Assembly: GCA_947069175.1 (NCBI GenBank) | Contig: CAMTDV010000002.1 | Location: 9,589,054-9,653,053 of the forward strand | DNA: 64,000 bases | Origin: Scalesia atractyloides | Taxonomy: Eukaryota > Streptophyta > Magnoliopsida > Asterales > Asteraceae | Direction: 5' to 3' | Shown: piece by piece, positions 1 through 12,600 of the stretch | Numbering within the stretch: position 1 is the stretch's first letter | Layout of the letters: each line of letters begins with the position of its first letter | The notes under the pieces: model-generated | What the model was told of the DNA's origin: nothing | Seen by the model: only the letters and a program-made list of their open reading frames with translations | The model's database searches: none | Translations under genes and position numbers: made by a program

Positions 1-1248
1 TTCTTAATTTCATGGTTGGTTGTCACTATAGTAAAGTGCCTCAGTCTCCACCTAGCACGTGTTATATTATTTTTAACAAGATACATACTTCTATGTGGGT
101 TGGAAAAAAAATCATGTGTGGAAGAAGCAGTTACCACAACAATGTGCTCCCTTATATATATGGATGTGTGTTCTAATGAAGTTGTTTTAAAGTGAGATAA
201 AGGTAGACGACTATGTGATATGAAAAATGTGAATAAGTTTAATGGATTACAATATAGTTACACTCATTTTTCACAAAACTTTAAATGAACTTTTATTAGT
301 TTTTCTTAAGAACATATATTATTGCACATGTGTTTCTTTCCCAGCGTATAACACATCATGGTTGTTTTTCCTTCTTGTAAATATGATCTTCGATATCTAA
401 ACAAAAGTGAAAGCCACAAACTTGGCTTAATCTTTACCCGCTTCACTCTAAAGACGAGACGAGATCTAAAATGAAATCTTAAAATCTATAAAGAATCTAA
501 GTAATCGCTCCAATGTTTTCAAAACTATTAAAGATATGTGATAAATCATATCTTCAAATTAGGACAGTTTATTTATATTACACATTTATATATACATAAG
601 ATCAAATTTTTTTTGTAAGGGAAAGAAGTTGTTAAACATGTTTAAGTGTTGTCATATTTTTGAAAGAACATATAAGATTCGATTAATGCAACACTAAAGC
701 ACACATGAGCATATTACTCGCCTATTAAAATGTACCAAAAATCTTAATTATATATCATAGCGCCCCTCTCTTCTCCCTGAGAAGAAAAAAAGAATCTTGA
801 GTTTGTTTAATGTTGAATTCTTAAGATTTATGAAGCATCAAAGAATTCACACGTATGTGCTATAGCTGTTAGAATCAAGTTTCACTAAGTCTCCCTAGCA
901 CACATGCCATATAACCGCACAACATCACATATCGCTATGTGATTTTGAAGCACATGCATAATCATATGATGAGAGTGGCTATACCACCCACCCATGTAAT
1001 TCGTATATATGTACGTGGATGAATGCTTCAAACCAAATTCGATGAAATGTGACATAGAGATACACGACTACGAAATGTAAAAAACTAATGTAAACATGTA
1101 TAGTTTGACGCATATGATAAGCACATATGCATAATTTTTTAGTCTTAGCTAACATAATACTAAATGAAAGAGCCAGATGGGTAATTAATAGATAAATAGA
1201 GTGTAAAATAGAGGGGTTAAAATGCAAAATCTCACATGAAGGCACCAT

Positions 1249-2060
1249 TATAAATGAAACCCTAATTCTCGATTTTAATCAGAGCCGCTTCTGACTGCCA
1301 CTGTCGTTAAACCCTTGTTCACCACTGCCACTTCAGTCGCATCTTCTGCCTCCACTTGCCGATCCTAGACAGAAGAATGGTTAGTTATCTTTAATTCTTG
1401 TTTTATAATAATTATACTGACTGACTGATTCCTGATGCTGCAGGGAACTGAAGATTGCGTGTTAATATATCTTGATAGCATGGTGATTGTTCATAGGAAT
1501 GTATCACCATGCCGAAGATGAGATCTGCGAATGTGATGCAGGTAACTAACCTAAAAAATGACATTTCTGATTAACCTTATTTAAATATCTACAGATGCTT
1601 TTGTAATGGAATCCTTTGTTAACTGAGGATTACAATTTTTTGTCAGGTTGATAAGTTCACAATAGCAGCTTTTACTGCTGTGCGTGTAACTATTAATCTC
1701 TGTGAATCTTCTCTGCAGTGTCCTTCAATTACTATGCAAACAGATGTTATTGCGGGAGCTATGTGGAGGAGGTGCTGTTTTTCGGTTGGTTCAAAACACC
1801 TTGAAGCTGCTATAACATGATGATCCAAAACATGCAAGTGTGGTATGCCCAACTATTTCCAGACCATTCATATGAAGATGCACCTTCACAAGGCTTAAGG
1901 TGAAACCGAGGTGTGGCTCGACAGAAATAATAACAATAGTATGCAACTACGGGTGGTTGTGGACCCGACAACGCGGTTTGTTAACGTGGTTTTAATCCGA
2001 GATTTTTAGTTTGGCACAGAAAGGAGAGAAGCTAAATGAGAATGGATATAAGCTTTCTTG
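1249..2060 (+). pseudogene. Spliced-gene remnant of unit U, copy 1 (unrecognised)
   Basis: I do not recognise the gene. A TATA box (TATAAAT, 1,249-1,255) is followed by AAACCCTAA, a telo-box-like sequence common in plant 5' leaders, then a C-rich leader. Two GT-AG introns can be placed by eye: 1,380-1,443 and 1,542-1,646, with exon 2 at 1,444-1,541. Joining exon 1 at its final ATG to exon 2 gives a short frame beginning MGTEDCVL that stops within exon 2. Exon 3 carries no long frame on this strand. The same structure occurs four more times (7,197; 19,152; 37,205; 48,923). Copies 1, 2 and 4 share one internal cassette and copies 3 and 5 another. It could be a captured gene fragment or a non-coding transcript. 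The splice signals are seen; expression and identity are unknown. Confidence 0.4.
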
Positions 2061-2780
2061 AACCTTGTGTTGATTGATTAAGATTTGAAGATTTTAATGA
2101 CAATTCAGACTGTTGGTTGTGATGATTGATTAAGATTTGAAGTTTTTCCATAAGAATACACTCTTTTATAATTTTTTGTCTATCTTGTAATCGATTCCTA
2201 GAACAGATTTATTTTATAAATAGTTATTCAAGGGTTTAACATGTGCTTCGCCTTTGAATGCTTTTAATTATTTGACAAGTGATAATGATGAAAAAATATA
2301 GTGATAAAAATATTCGGGTACATACAATTTGATGAACATATAGTTAAACGAAATTCTAAACTAAATTGAATTTTTGACCAAGGGCTCGACTTGGAATCGA
2401 GTTGATTTTAATTTCATAACTTCTATTCTTAAAAAAGGCCAGGTCTTTTAGATTGAAGACTAACTGATAGTTAATACCAAAATGAAAAAAACTTCAAGTA
2501 ATTAATAATTAATCAACAGTTGAAATTATCTAATAAAATCAATAAATATGCTAAGACATCAAAAAATAAGATTTTGTGAAAACATACTAAAAGAGTAAAA
2601 TATTTAAAAAAACCCTCGTTGAGTTCTAATCAATTTCTTTATGGCAAAAATTTAAAATGAAATTAATCTAAAATATTGTACGGCCGTTCCTAAACTTTTA
2701 AATAAAATTCATAAAATTATATTTTTATTTTTAATTTTCTATTCCTAGAATCACTCAATAGCCTTTTTCTATAAAATTTA

Positions 2781-2782
2781 TA

Positions 2783-2818
<36 letters not shown>
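2781..2818. repeat. TA microsatellite in U1
   Basis: Alternating TA run, interrupted once, at the fixed position in unit U where all copies carry a TA tract of different length. The MULE at 20,732 is inserted in the equivalent tract of U3. Confidence 0.9.
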
Positions 2819-2820
<2 letters not shown>

Positions 2821-3319
2821 TTATCTTATTTGTTGGTAATTACTCTAGTAATATGTTGTTGATACTCATTTTTGTAGTAGTGTAAAGGTATAATATCATC
2901 TGTAAATTCATTTATGGTATCATATAAAAAACTTTTTGAGGAGAAAAAACCAAATATAAGTAAACTGTTGTGTGCGAATTTATTAAAAAAACTATTTGGA
3001 TAAAACTTATCAAAATTAATATTGTTTTTATTTTCTTGGATTTTATGTGATCCATTACCACTATAGTTGAATATAGTTGCAATACAAAAATACTTTTCTA
3101 TATATCCGTAATTTGTTGTTAAAAAATAACAATAGATATTTTTTTTATTTAGAGGGAATCACTTTTTGAGTCCCTATTTTAATAGTTTTAATCACTTGAG
3201 TACAAAATAAAAAATTGAACGTTCGGAGTTCCTAACCGCATATTTTATAACGTTTTGAGTCCTCTGTTATAATAATTTTAACCACATAAGTTCAAAATTA
3301 AAAATACATGTCTTAAAAA

Positions 3320-5760
3320 GTTGTCATTATAGTAAAGTGCATTAGTTATAGTCCTCAACAAAATACATATATCTATGTGAGTTGGAAAAACGTATCGAAG
3401 AAGCGGTTGTCACAACAATGTGCTCCTTTATACGTATGGTTGTGAGTTTTAATGAAGTTGGTTAAAAGTGACATAGAGGTAGATAACTATGTGACATGAA
3501 AACTAACCTAATCATCTGTAACTTGAAATATTTCATAACCACATCTAGAAGATATTTTTTTTTCTTTGTGGAAGTGTATGATGTGTTTACTACTATGGTT
3601 TTATAGAAAAGAGAATAGGTTAATTGGATATACTTGATTTATCCTTCTAAAACCCTTTAAAAACTTCATGTGTATTGTATCGACTCACATTTTTCACAAG
3701 GAACTTCATTAGTTTTTTTTTTTTCAAGAGCATCTGATTTTGCATATGTATTTCTACCACAACATATAACAGATCATGATTCTATTCCCTTCTTGTAAAT
3801 ACCATCCTTGAAATCTACACAAAAGAGAAAAGCGCCAAACATGGCTTTGTAGTCTTTACCCGCCATCACTCTCAAGACAAGCCATCAATCCACCTTACGG
3901 GATGTAAAATGAAATCTTAAAATCTAAAAAGAATCTAAGTAATTACTCGAGTGCTTATTTTAGGGTTTTACTAGAGTATGTTCTCAAAACTATTAAAGAT
4001 ATGTGATCATAAATCATATATTCAAATCAAGATATTTTTTAATACACATTTTTATAATAAATTAAGATCGAACATTTTAAGGAAAGAAGTTGTTAAAATG
4101 TACATGTTTAGGTGTTGTCATATTGTTGCAAGAACATCCAAGATTATATTATGGCAACGTCCAAGCACATCATGAGCATATTACTCTCCTATTAAAATGC
4201 ACTACAAAATCTTAATTTCATGGAAAAGCTTTAAACTTGGCTATGCAAAATTATTCCTCCCCTTTCGTATTCACTCTCAAGATGAAAGCAAGAATCTTGA
4301 GTATATTTAACGTAGGATTCTTAAAATTTATGAAGCATCTAAGAATTCGCACGTATGTGTTAGGCTCACGGGTATGGTTTAAAGTCGCTAGGGGCTTTGT
4401 TATGCTAAGTTAGCTCCATCTAGGCGCCACCTCATATGAGGAGGCTTTGAAGCATTTTACTTTAACATTCTTGCAATGTTTAAAGCCCTAATCATCATTA
4501 ACTAGTTATTATTTTTATGTAAATTTAAACATTATTTAGTTTTGATATATTAATCTAGATTTTAAAATTGATGAAAAAATACAAACCTAAAAATGCTTTA
4601 AAGGTTAAACTAAAAAACTACACACCTTCCCTCGTCGTCTCCTCCTTGTTCACAATAAAACCAGAGGTACTCGCTTAAAAGGTTAAACTTGAAGGTTAAG
4701 GTGTGTGTCCTTGTATCGTATTACGCTCGGATAATTTCTTTCCGAGCATAGGTAAGTAGTGGGTTCGTCGGTTGGTTACCTTCGTCATAACTCTCTGCAC
4801 AAAAGACTCTGCTGGAGTCCTCCAATATTATGTTATGCGACATCCTTAAATATTTGTCCCACGCATCACTGGCTTCGCTATGTCATACGCAAGTTTCCGG
4901 ATTGTGGTTGTACACATTTGTAATCAGATAATCCAAATTTGCGACTAACACGTTCTTTTTGTGTGAAAAATGGATATTGGCCCATAAGATTATTAAAAAC
5001 TCTTAAAAAAAGATGACGGCTTATACCAAACCCACGCCTAAACTGTGCATGGTACAGATTTTCACAAAAATAATCATGCATTAAAAGTTTAAGAGAACCT
5101 AATCAATCTCGTTCAAGAGGGATTTGTCTGGTACGCATTGTAGACGATTCAACTTCTTCTCGCAAATACTAAATCGTCTTCTTTATCACTACCATAAGCA
5201 TATCGTCAATCATTCAGTCGGAACCAAATGAAGAGTGGGATGACATCTTATTATAAAAATGATTGGAGAGAATGTGTGTGTTTAGTGAGCTAGTTTGTGA
5301 TTGGTGTGTGTACAATATATGTATATATTAATAATAATTTAGTCTTTTTTAGTAAATTGGACCGTTGGTAAACGGTCATGTTGATGACCAACATTGAAAT
5401 GGTGCAAAAATGCATGTTATGGGCTTTGTGAAATGAACTTTGGCACCTTAGAAGTGATTTGGGGGCGCTCTGTGGAACCAAAGGGTCAGATGTGGCAAGA
5501 GGTGTTATACCACACCCCTGTTCCTATAGTTGCTATAATAAAGTTTCACTAACTCTACCTATCACACATGTCATATAACCACCAGCAATTCACATATTTT
5601 TATTTGAATTTGAAACACATGCATAATCGTGTGGTGATAGTGGTTATCCCAACCATGACCCATGTAGTTTGTTATGTACGTGATAAATGCTTAAAACTAA
5701 CTTGGTAAATATGACATAGAGATACATGACTATGCACATAATTTAGAATCTAACATAAAG
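3320..5760. repeat. H block, copy A
   Basis: Non-coding block whose closest relative is 33,303-35,760; similarity is continuous apart from small indels. Its first bases, reading AGTAAAGTGCATTAG near 3,336, are joined here to the end of unit U, whereas at 33,303 the same bases follow a q-type sequence, so 3,320 is a recombination junction. It contains the Harbinger fragment at 4,700-5,519. The rest (3,320-4,690, 5,520-5,760) holds sub-repeats also found in U and q, and no gene. Confidence 0.75.
4700..5519 (-). pseudogene. PIF/Harbinger-type transposase N-terminal fragment, copy A
   Basis: Reading the minus strand from about 5,250, the frame yields an N-terminal segment like plant PIF/Harbinger (HARBI1/ALP1-like) transposases: MHDYFCENLYHAQFRRGFGI, then a HLFLRVFNNL helix, QYPFFTQ and a degraded alpha-helical LQKCT region. 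Weak traces of the following segment (LRMSHN, ILEDSSR) reach about 4,750 in shifted frames. The DDE nuclease half is absent. Upstream on the minus strand are a short non-coding stretch and a possible terminal repeat at 5,500-5,519 (GGTGTTATACCACACCCC on the plus strand). This copy is more damaged than the relative at 34,700-35,213, having an early stop and missing residues. Family assignment rests on remembered motif order, not on a search. Confidence 0.6.
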
Positions 5761-7196
5761 AAGTGTAGTTTGAACTATGTACGTTTGTTGTCATATTTTT
5801 TGCAAGAACATCCATGATTATATAATCACAACGTTAAAGCACGTGATGAACATATTACTCTCCTATTAAAATGTACCACCATATCTATGAAGAATCTATG
5901 AAATCGCTTATGTGCTTCTTAATTTCATGATTGGTTGTGACTATAGTAAAATGCCTCGGTCTCCACCTAGCACGTGTTATATTATTTCTCAACAAGATAC
6001 ATATTTCTATGTGGGTTGGAAAAGAAATCATGTGTGGAACAAGCAGTTATCACAACAATGTGCTCCCTAATATACATGGATGTGTGTTTTAATGAAGTTG
6101 TTTAAAAGTGAGATAAAGGTAGACTATGTGATATGAAAGACGAGAATAGGTTTAATGGATATACTTGATTTCTCCTTCTCAAACCCTTTAAAAACTTCAT
6201 GTGTACATTATAGTTCACTCATTTTTCCCAAGGAACTACAAATGAACTTTTATTAGTTATTCTTAAGAACATATATTAGTACACATGTGTTTCTTTCCCA
6301 GCTTATAACACATCATGGTTGTATTTCCTTCTTGTAAATATTATCTTCGATATCTACAATAGTGAAAGCGCCAAACTTGGCTTTGTAATCTTTACCAGCT
6401 GTCTCTCTATAGACGAGACCAGATCTAAAATGAAATCTTAAAATCTACGAAGAACCTAAGTAATCGCTCCAATGTTTTCAAAACTATTAAAGATATGTGA
6501 TAAATGATATCTTCAAATTAGGACATTTTTTTATTACGCATTTTTATATAAATAAGATCAAATTAAGGGAAAGAAGTTGTTAAACATGTTTAAGTGTTGT
6601 CATATTTTTGAAAGAACATATAAGATTCGATTAATGCAACGCTAAAGCACAAATGAGCATATTACTCGCCTATTAAAATGTACCAATAAATCTTAATTAT
6701 ATATCATAGTGCCCCTCTCTTCTCCCTGAGAAGAAAAAAAGAATCTTGAGTATGTTTAATGTTGAATTCTTAAGATTTATGAAGCATCAAAGAATTCACA
6801 CGTATGTGCTATAGCTGTTAGAATAAAGTTTCACTAAGTCTACCTAGCACACATGTCATATAACTGCACAACAAATCACATACCGCTATGATTTTGAAGC
6901 ACATGCATAATCATATGATGAGAGTGGTTATACCACCCACCCATGTAATTCGTATATATGTATGTGTATGAATGCTTCAAACCAAATTCTATGAAATGTG
7001 ACATAGAGATACACGACTACGAAATGTAAAAAACTAATGTAAACATGTATAGTTTGAAGTATATGTTAAGCACATATGCATAATTTTTTAGTCTTAGCTA
7101 ACATAATACTAAATGAAAGGGCCAGATGAGTAATTAATATATAAATTAGTATAAAATAGAGGAGTTAAAATGCAAAATCTCACATGAAGGCACCAT

Positions 7197-8010
7197 TATA
7201 AATGAAACCCTAATTCTCGATTTTAATCAGCGCCGCTTCTGACTGCCACTGTCGGTAAACCCTAGTTCACCACTGCCACTTCAGTCGCATCTTCTGCCTC
7301 CACTTGCCATCCTAGACAGAGGAATGGTTAGTTATCTTTAATTCTTGGTTTATATGTTAATAATTATACTGACTGACTGATTCCTGATGCTGTAGGGAAC
7401 TGAAGATTCCGTGTTAATTAATCTTGATAGCATGGTGATTGTTCATAGGAATGTATCACCATGCCTAAGATGAGATCTGCGAACGTGATGCAGGTAACTA
7501 ACCTAAAAAATGACATTTCTGATTAACCTTAATTAAATATCTACATATGCTTTTTGTATTGGAATCCTTTGTTAACTGATGATTACATTTTTTTTGTCAG
7601 GTTGATAAGTTCACGATAGCAGCTTTTACTGCTGTGCGTGTAACTATTAATCTCTGTGAATCTTCTCTGCAGTGTCCTTCAATCACTATGCAAACAGATG
7701 TTATTTCGGGAGCTATGTGGAGGAGGTACTGTTTTTCGGTTGGTTCAAAAAACCTTGAAGCTGCCACAACATGATGATCCAAAACTTGCAAGTGTGGTAT
7801 GCCCAACTATATCGAGACCATTCATCTGAAGATGCACCTTCACAAGTCTCAAGGTGAAACCGAGTTGTGGCTCGACAGAAATAATGACAACATTATGCAA
7901 CTACGGGTGGTTGTGGACCCGACCATGCGGTTTGTTGACGTGGTTTTAATCGGAGATTTTTAGTTTGGCACAGAAAGGAGAGAAGCTAAATGAGAATGGA
8001 TATAAGCTTT
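7197..8010 (+). pseudogene. Spliced-gene remnant of unit U, copy 2
   Basis: Same architecture as the copy at 1,249: TATA box at 7,197-7,203, telo-box-like AAACCCTAA just downstream, first intron 7,327-7,395, exon 2 7,396-7,493, second intron 7,494-7,600 and exon 3 from 7,601. Exon 3 includes a stretch encoding LPQHDDPKLASVV in one frame, but that frame meets stops upstream and downstream. The 3' flank, with GAGATTTTTAGTTTGGCAC near 7,950, is shared with all copies. The exon-intron signals are better preserved than the coding frame, as expected for a decayed gene or a non-coding transcript. Product unknown. Confidence 0.4.
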
Positions 8011-10517
8011 CTTCAACCTTGTGATGATTGATTAAGATTTGAAGATTTTAATGACAATTCAGACTGTTGGTTGTGATGATTGATTAAGATTTGAATTTTT
8101 TCCATAAGAATACCCTCTTTTATAATTTTATGTCTATCTTGTAATCGATTCCTAGAACAGATTTATTTTATAAATAGTTATTCAAAAGTTTAACATGTGC
8201 TTCGCCTTTAGAATGTTTGTAATTATTTGACAAGTGATAATTAAGAAAAAGTATAGAGTGATAAAAATATTTGGGTACATACAATTTGATACACATATAG
8301 TTTAAACGAAATTCTAAACTAAATTGAATTTTTGACCAAGGGCCTGACTTGGAATCGAGTTGATTTTAAGTTCGTAACCTCTATTCTTAAAAAAAGGCCA
8401 GGTGTTTTAGATTGAAGACTAACTGATAGTTAATACCAAAATGAAAAAAACTTCAAGTAATTAATAATTAACCAACACTTGAAATTATCTAAAAAATAAG
8501 ATTTTGTGAAAACATACTAAAAGAGTAAAATATTTAAAAAAAACCCTCGTGGAGTTCTAATCAATTTCTTTATGGCAAAAATTTAAAATGAAACTAATCT
8601 AAAACGGCCGTTCCTAAACTTTTAAATAAAATTGATAAATATTTTTAGTTTTTATTTTATATTCGTAGAATCACTCAATAGCCTTTTTGTATAAAATTTA
8701 TATATATATATATATATATGGTTATCTTAGGTGAGCTTTGTTGGTAATTACTCTAGTAATATGTAGTTGATACTCATTTTTGTAGTAGTGTAATGGGATA
8801 ATATCATCTGTAAATTTATTTATAGGTTCCATAACATTATTGTATGGTATAATATATTGTATGATGTATAATATTTTTGTATGGTTTCATATAAAAAACT
8901 ATTTGGACAAAACTTATCAAAACTATTTGGACAAAACTTATTTATAAAATTATATTTTTATTTTTTATTTTCTATTCCTAGAATCACTCAATAGCCTTTT
9001 TCTATAAAATATATATATATATATATGGTTATCTTATTTGTTGGTAATTACTCTAGTAATATGTTATTGATACTCATTTTTGTAGTAGTGTAAAGGTATA
9101 ATATCATCTGTAAATTCATTTATGGTATCATATAAAAAACTTTTTGAGGAGAAAAAACCAAATATAAGTAAACTGTTGTGTGCGAATTTATAAAAAAAAC
9201 TATTTGGATAAAACTTATCAAAATTAATATTGTTTTTATTTTCTTGGATTTTATGTGATCCATTACCACTATAGTTGAATATAGTTGCAATACAAAAATA
9301 CTTTTCTATATATCCGTAATTTGTTGTTAAAAAATCAATAACAATTAACAGATATTTTTTTTATTTAGAGGGAATTACTTTTTGAGTCTTTATTTTAATG
9401 GTTTTAATCACTTGAGTAAAAAATAAAAAATTTGAACGTTCGGAGTTCCTAACCACATATTTTATAACATTTTGAGTCCTCTGTTATAATAATTTTAACC
9501 ACATGAGTTCAAAATCAAAAGTACACGTCTTAAAAAGTTCGATTCAAAAGGTTATAAAATGAACGGTTAAACCTTTTGATTTTGGATTTAAGTGGTTAAA
9601 ACTAATAAAACAAAGAAACTAAAAAAGTAATTTACTCTTTTATTTATTATAGGACTCAGCTGGTAGGTTATCTAACAAAAACTAAGAAAATAGTTAATAG
9701 TTTTAGGTTTTTGGTCCGTTGATAGCTTTGGTTTAAAATACTCGTTTAGGAAGTAATGATAACTTGATATAATGTTATGTCTAGGGATATCATATCATAT
9801 AGTATCTATCCAATCGTATCATATCATTTAATATTATATCTTATCATATCAAAAGTAATAAGATATGATATACTACAACAAAACATAACAAGTAACATGC
9901 ATTACATTACAATCTAATATAATATAGTACACTAACATAAATTCTGGTGCCAACACCCCTCCACTTTGACAACTAACACTTTTAATCTCTCTTTCCTTAA
10001 CTTTTATAATTTGCTCGTTTTACCCTTGAACTTTTACAATTAGTATTTTCACTAATTTGGTTATGTTTGCATGGTGTTTTAGGAACTATGTTTGAATTTA
10101 TGCATCTGGTTTTAACAGGTTTCCATTTCTCATTGTTTTTTATATTGGCGTTCAGACTAAACCCTCATACACTACACTGAAGTTTTAACCTTGGTGTTTT
10201 CCTATAACCTTATAAACACTTTGCAAAATTACAAGTAATTGAAAATTTTTGTTTTGTCCCTCCATCCTTTTGTGTATCTAAGGTTTTTACACTTTTTTCA
10301 CTAACTTGGTTATATCTATATGGGTTTTAGGAGTTATAAATTACTGAAAACTTCCTTCCTTCTTTTGAGTGCAATATGTTTTACACAAATTTCCTGTAAC
10401 ACGGCCATGGCTATAGGGCAAGCGTTTAAAAAGGCATTGTATTTTTTCGTATACTTTCTTTTGAGTGCATTGTATTTTACATAAATTTCGAGTCTTCATT
10501 TGGAAGCTTGAGGTATA

Positions 10518-10552
10518 CACGTGTCGCAACGCACGCGGTTAATGTTGCTAGT
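10518..10552 (+). other. Possible Helitron 3' end
   Basis: A short stem (CGTG paired with CACG around TCGCAACG, 10,519-10,534) is followed 18 bases after its 3' arm by CTAGT, fitting the hairpin plus CTRRT pattern of Helitron 3' termini. The paralogous site near 40,330-40,360 keeps the GTCGCAACGCACG core but has lost CTAGT. No 5' terminus or Rep/helicase was found, so this is a weak call; an extended non-autonomous element from about 9,950 is possible. Confidence 0.3.
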
Positions 10553-10790
10553 ACTATCTTAATGGTGAAATATAATTGTAACACTATATTTATTTTAACT
10601 AATTTAATGAATTAATTTCAAGTTAAACATGATAACATGACAACTTCATAAACATATTTGTTAATTTGGTTTAGCTTACATACAAGGTTACTGGTTATTG
10701 TTTGCACAAGTGTGTCTATTTTCTCACTGTATTTAGTTAGAAAAGTTTTAAGTGTTACAAGTGGTTTTTGTAGTTGTCAAATTGCATGTG

Positions 10791-10792
<2 letters not shown>

Positions 10793-10846
<54 letters not shown>
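10793..10846. repeat. TA microsatellite (about 27 units)
   Basis: Uninterrupted TA run. The paralogous site near 40,590 has only about four units, so the tract expanded or contracted after the segment duplicated. An apparent open frame across it encoding repeated IY is an artefact of the microsatellite. Confidence 0.95.
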
Positions 10847-10848
<2 letters not shown>

Positions 10849-11359
10849 GAAGGTTATCTTGAGAACTGACGAGAACAGTGTAAACTAATGAAAAAACCAA
10901 TCAAGACCGTTTTTTAATAAAAATCTCATTGTAACTAAAATACAATATCAAAAAAAAACTTACCACATCAAATAATTCATTTTTCTCATAAAATCACTCT
11001 TATTAAAATTTTTACATATGTAAAAATATAACAAATTTGCATATGTGTAAATGGCAAACTTACACATGTGTAAATTTTTTTATTTATAAATTCATATAAA
11101 TTGAAACGAGCAAATGAAATTTATAACATTGTATCCGAATAACAATGATAAGTGCAAATCTTTTTTTTTAATTTGGAGTTTTTTTCACGTTTTTCACAAT
11201 ATTTAGCGTTTTCATTTAAACCTTCATATATATATATATATAGATATACGTATGTGTCTTTTTAATATATGGTTACGTATTGTAAAATACACTCCTTAAT
11301 TTGATGACTATAAAAATATAAGCATATGTTTAAAAGCAAATATAACAATAATCAATGAT

Positions 11360-11895
11360 GAAACATAAAGAAGTGTAACAAGAAAAATGGGCGATTATTG
11401 CTTGGCTCAAATATCAATGAGGTGCCGCTCGAGATATTTGTTGCTCAAACGATGTTGCAGATTTCACAGCTTATCTTTACTATTCACCTAAGCAGAAATC
11501 GTAGGATACATTGTAACAAGGTACAATGGGTGGCGTTGTATATGAAACTATGCCCACAAAAAAAGACTTTGACATTGTTATACGCTTGAACAATGAGCAA
11601 CATATTAATAAACTGCACCCTTTATGCATGGCATTACCATGTCCTCTAATCCTTTTATATGGTGAGCACGGTTAGTCGCTTCTTGAAAGAAATTTAACAA
11701 TGACTGTGTGCTAGCTACATGATTCACGGTCGGGCAAACATTTATTCAGTTTTGCTACAACGTGGTTGTCTTTTCCATTGATATTTGGTAGACATAAACG
11801 TATGTATAAAGCAAAGTTGTCTTGATTATTTAAGGGCTCAGAAAAATATGTTCAAAACTAAATATTTTCAAGGTATACATGACACACTGCTCAGA
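11360..11895. repeat. p block, copy 1
   Basis: Non-coding block also present at 31,790-32,335 and 41,121-41,650. All three begin near GTGTAACAAGAAAAATG and share a GCCGCTCGAGATATTTGTTG-like core. In this copy and the 41-kb copy it is followed by a dead Ty3/gypsy element; in the 31.8-kb copy it is not. Short open frames inside are not conserved between copies and I do not call them genes. Confidence 0.75.
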
Positions 11896-12017
11896 ATCCA
11901 AGAAGTAGGGTTTGGGCCAATCACTATTACAATGCTTAACCCGCTAACCGTTTATCGTTTTACTAATTACAAGATATTAAAACACCCAAATTTAAAAGCT
12001 TTTGTCACAAATGTGTT

Positions 12018-12600
12018 GCGTCCGAACTTCAAACCCTAGAGAAAGCCTACCGTTTATTTGTCACCTTCAACAATAACTACGTCGAGGATGGAACATTGTC
12101 TATCAATGGCTCCACCAACACCACCAACCAAGCCATCATCGACGCTTCCAATAAGCCCAAAGAAGCCAAACCCAACCTAAAAACAACCAAAATGGTAAGA
12201 AGCAAAAGCATCAAAACCGTAACTTTGGCGTAGTAACCCCATAAAACCAACTCAAACAAAATCCCAGCAACCAAAACCCTGAACCAACCAAGAAGGCTTA
12301 CACTGGGACTTTTCCAAAGTGTAACACGTCCCACTACCATCATCCAATCTCCATCGCGTGCCAATGTTGTACGACTTGCAACAGATATGGGCATTTCGCC
12401 ACCACATGCCGAAGTGGGCTAGTACCATAAGGTCACCAAACCCATGACCAAAATCAAAAACCATCGGCAAGTAATGTTGGAGCTTACTACAAATGTGGCG
12501 ACCTAACCCACCTAAGTCCCCAATGCTCGAAAAATGCTCAAGGATAAGCTCAAAGTCCACATGGAATGCTTTCAATATCAACGCCAACCAAGCTTAAAAT
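12018..12600 (+). pseudogene. gag C-terminal (zinc-knuckle) remnant, gypsy copy A
   Basis: Starts at a segment encoding LEKAYRLFVTFNNN, as found before the nucleocapsid part of plant Ty3/gypsy gag, then an N/K-rich linker. A first Cys/His-rich cluster follows at about 12,305-12,410 (CNTSHYHH, CCTTCNRYGHFATTC), then a second CCHC knuckle at about 12,481-12,540 whose first Cys is Tyr here (YYKCGDLTHLSPQC). At least one frameshift in the linker and in-frame stops prevent expression. Gag binds and packages element RNA. The N-terminal gag half is absent from this locus. An open frame on the opposite strand here is a shadow. Confidence 0.75.

Larger units (their letters stand above)
1..3319. repeat. 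Unit U, copy 1 (cut by window edge)
   Basis: First of five copies of a mostly non-coding unit (others begin near 5,760, 17,650, 35,760 and 47,640). It enters the window at the conserved stretch reading CACCTAGCACGTGTTATATT and contains the spliced-gene remnant at 1,249-2,060. A TA microsatellite near 2,781-2,818 is followed by a stretch also found near 8,700, 9,000 and 38,700. Homology with copy 2 stops abruptly at about 3,319, where the H block begins. No protein-coding potential of its own is seen outside the remnant. Confidence 0.8.
5760..11360. repeat. Unit U, copy 2
   Basis: Copy of unit U running from the tract containing CTCCTATTAAAATGTACCAC to the p block. It holds the spliced-gene remnant (7,197-8,010) and a duplicated TA-tract segment: 8,640-8,800 and 8,940-9,110 are versions of the same stretch, so part of the unit is repeated within this copy. 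The tail 9,540-11,360 matches 39,360-41,120 and includes AT-rich runs of ATCATATCATAT type (9,780-9,860), a possible Helitron end and a long TA microsatellite. No gene is seen in the tail. Confidence 0.75.

Noticed and set aside
1643..1852. Minus-strand open frame of about 69 codons repeated at 7,597 and 37,606
   Set aside because: It persists in three paralogues only because the unit is duplicated; it lies opposite exon 3 of the spliced remnant and has no recognisable motif.
10658..10888. Plus-strand frame with a run of IYIYIY
   Set aside because: Produced by the TA microsatellite; absent from the paralogue.
12077..12587. Minus-strand open frames of 105-111 codons (and 41,824-42,331)
   Set aside because: Antisense shadows of the gypsy gag knuckle region; no motif, and the sense strand explains the conservation.
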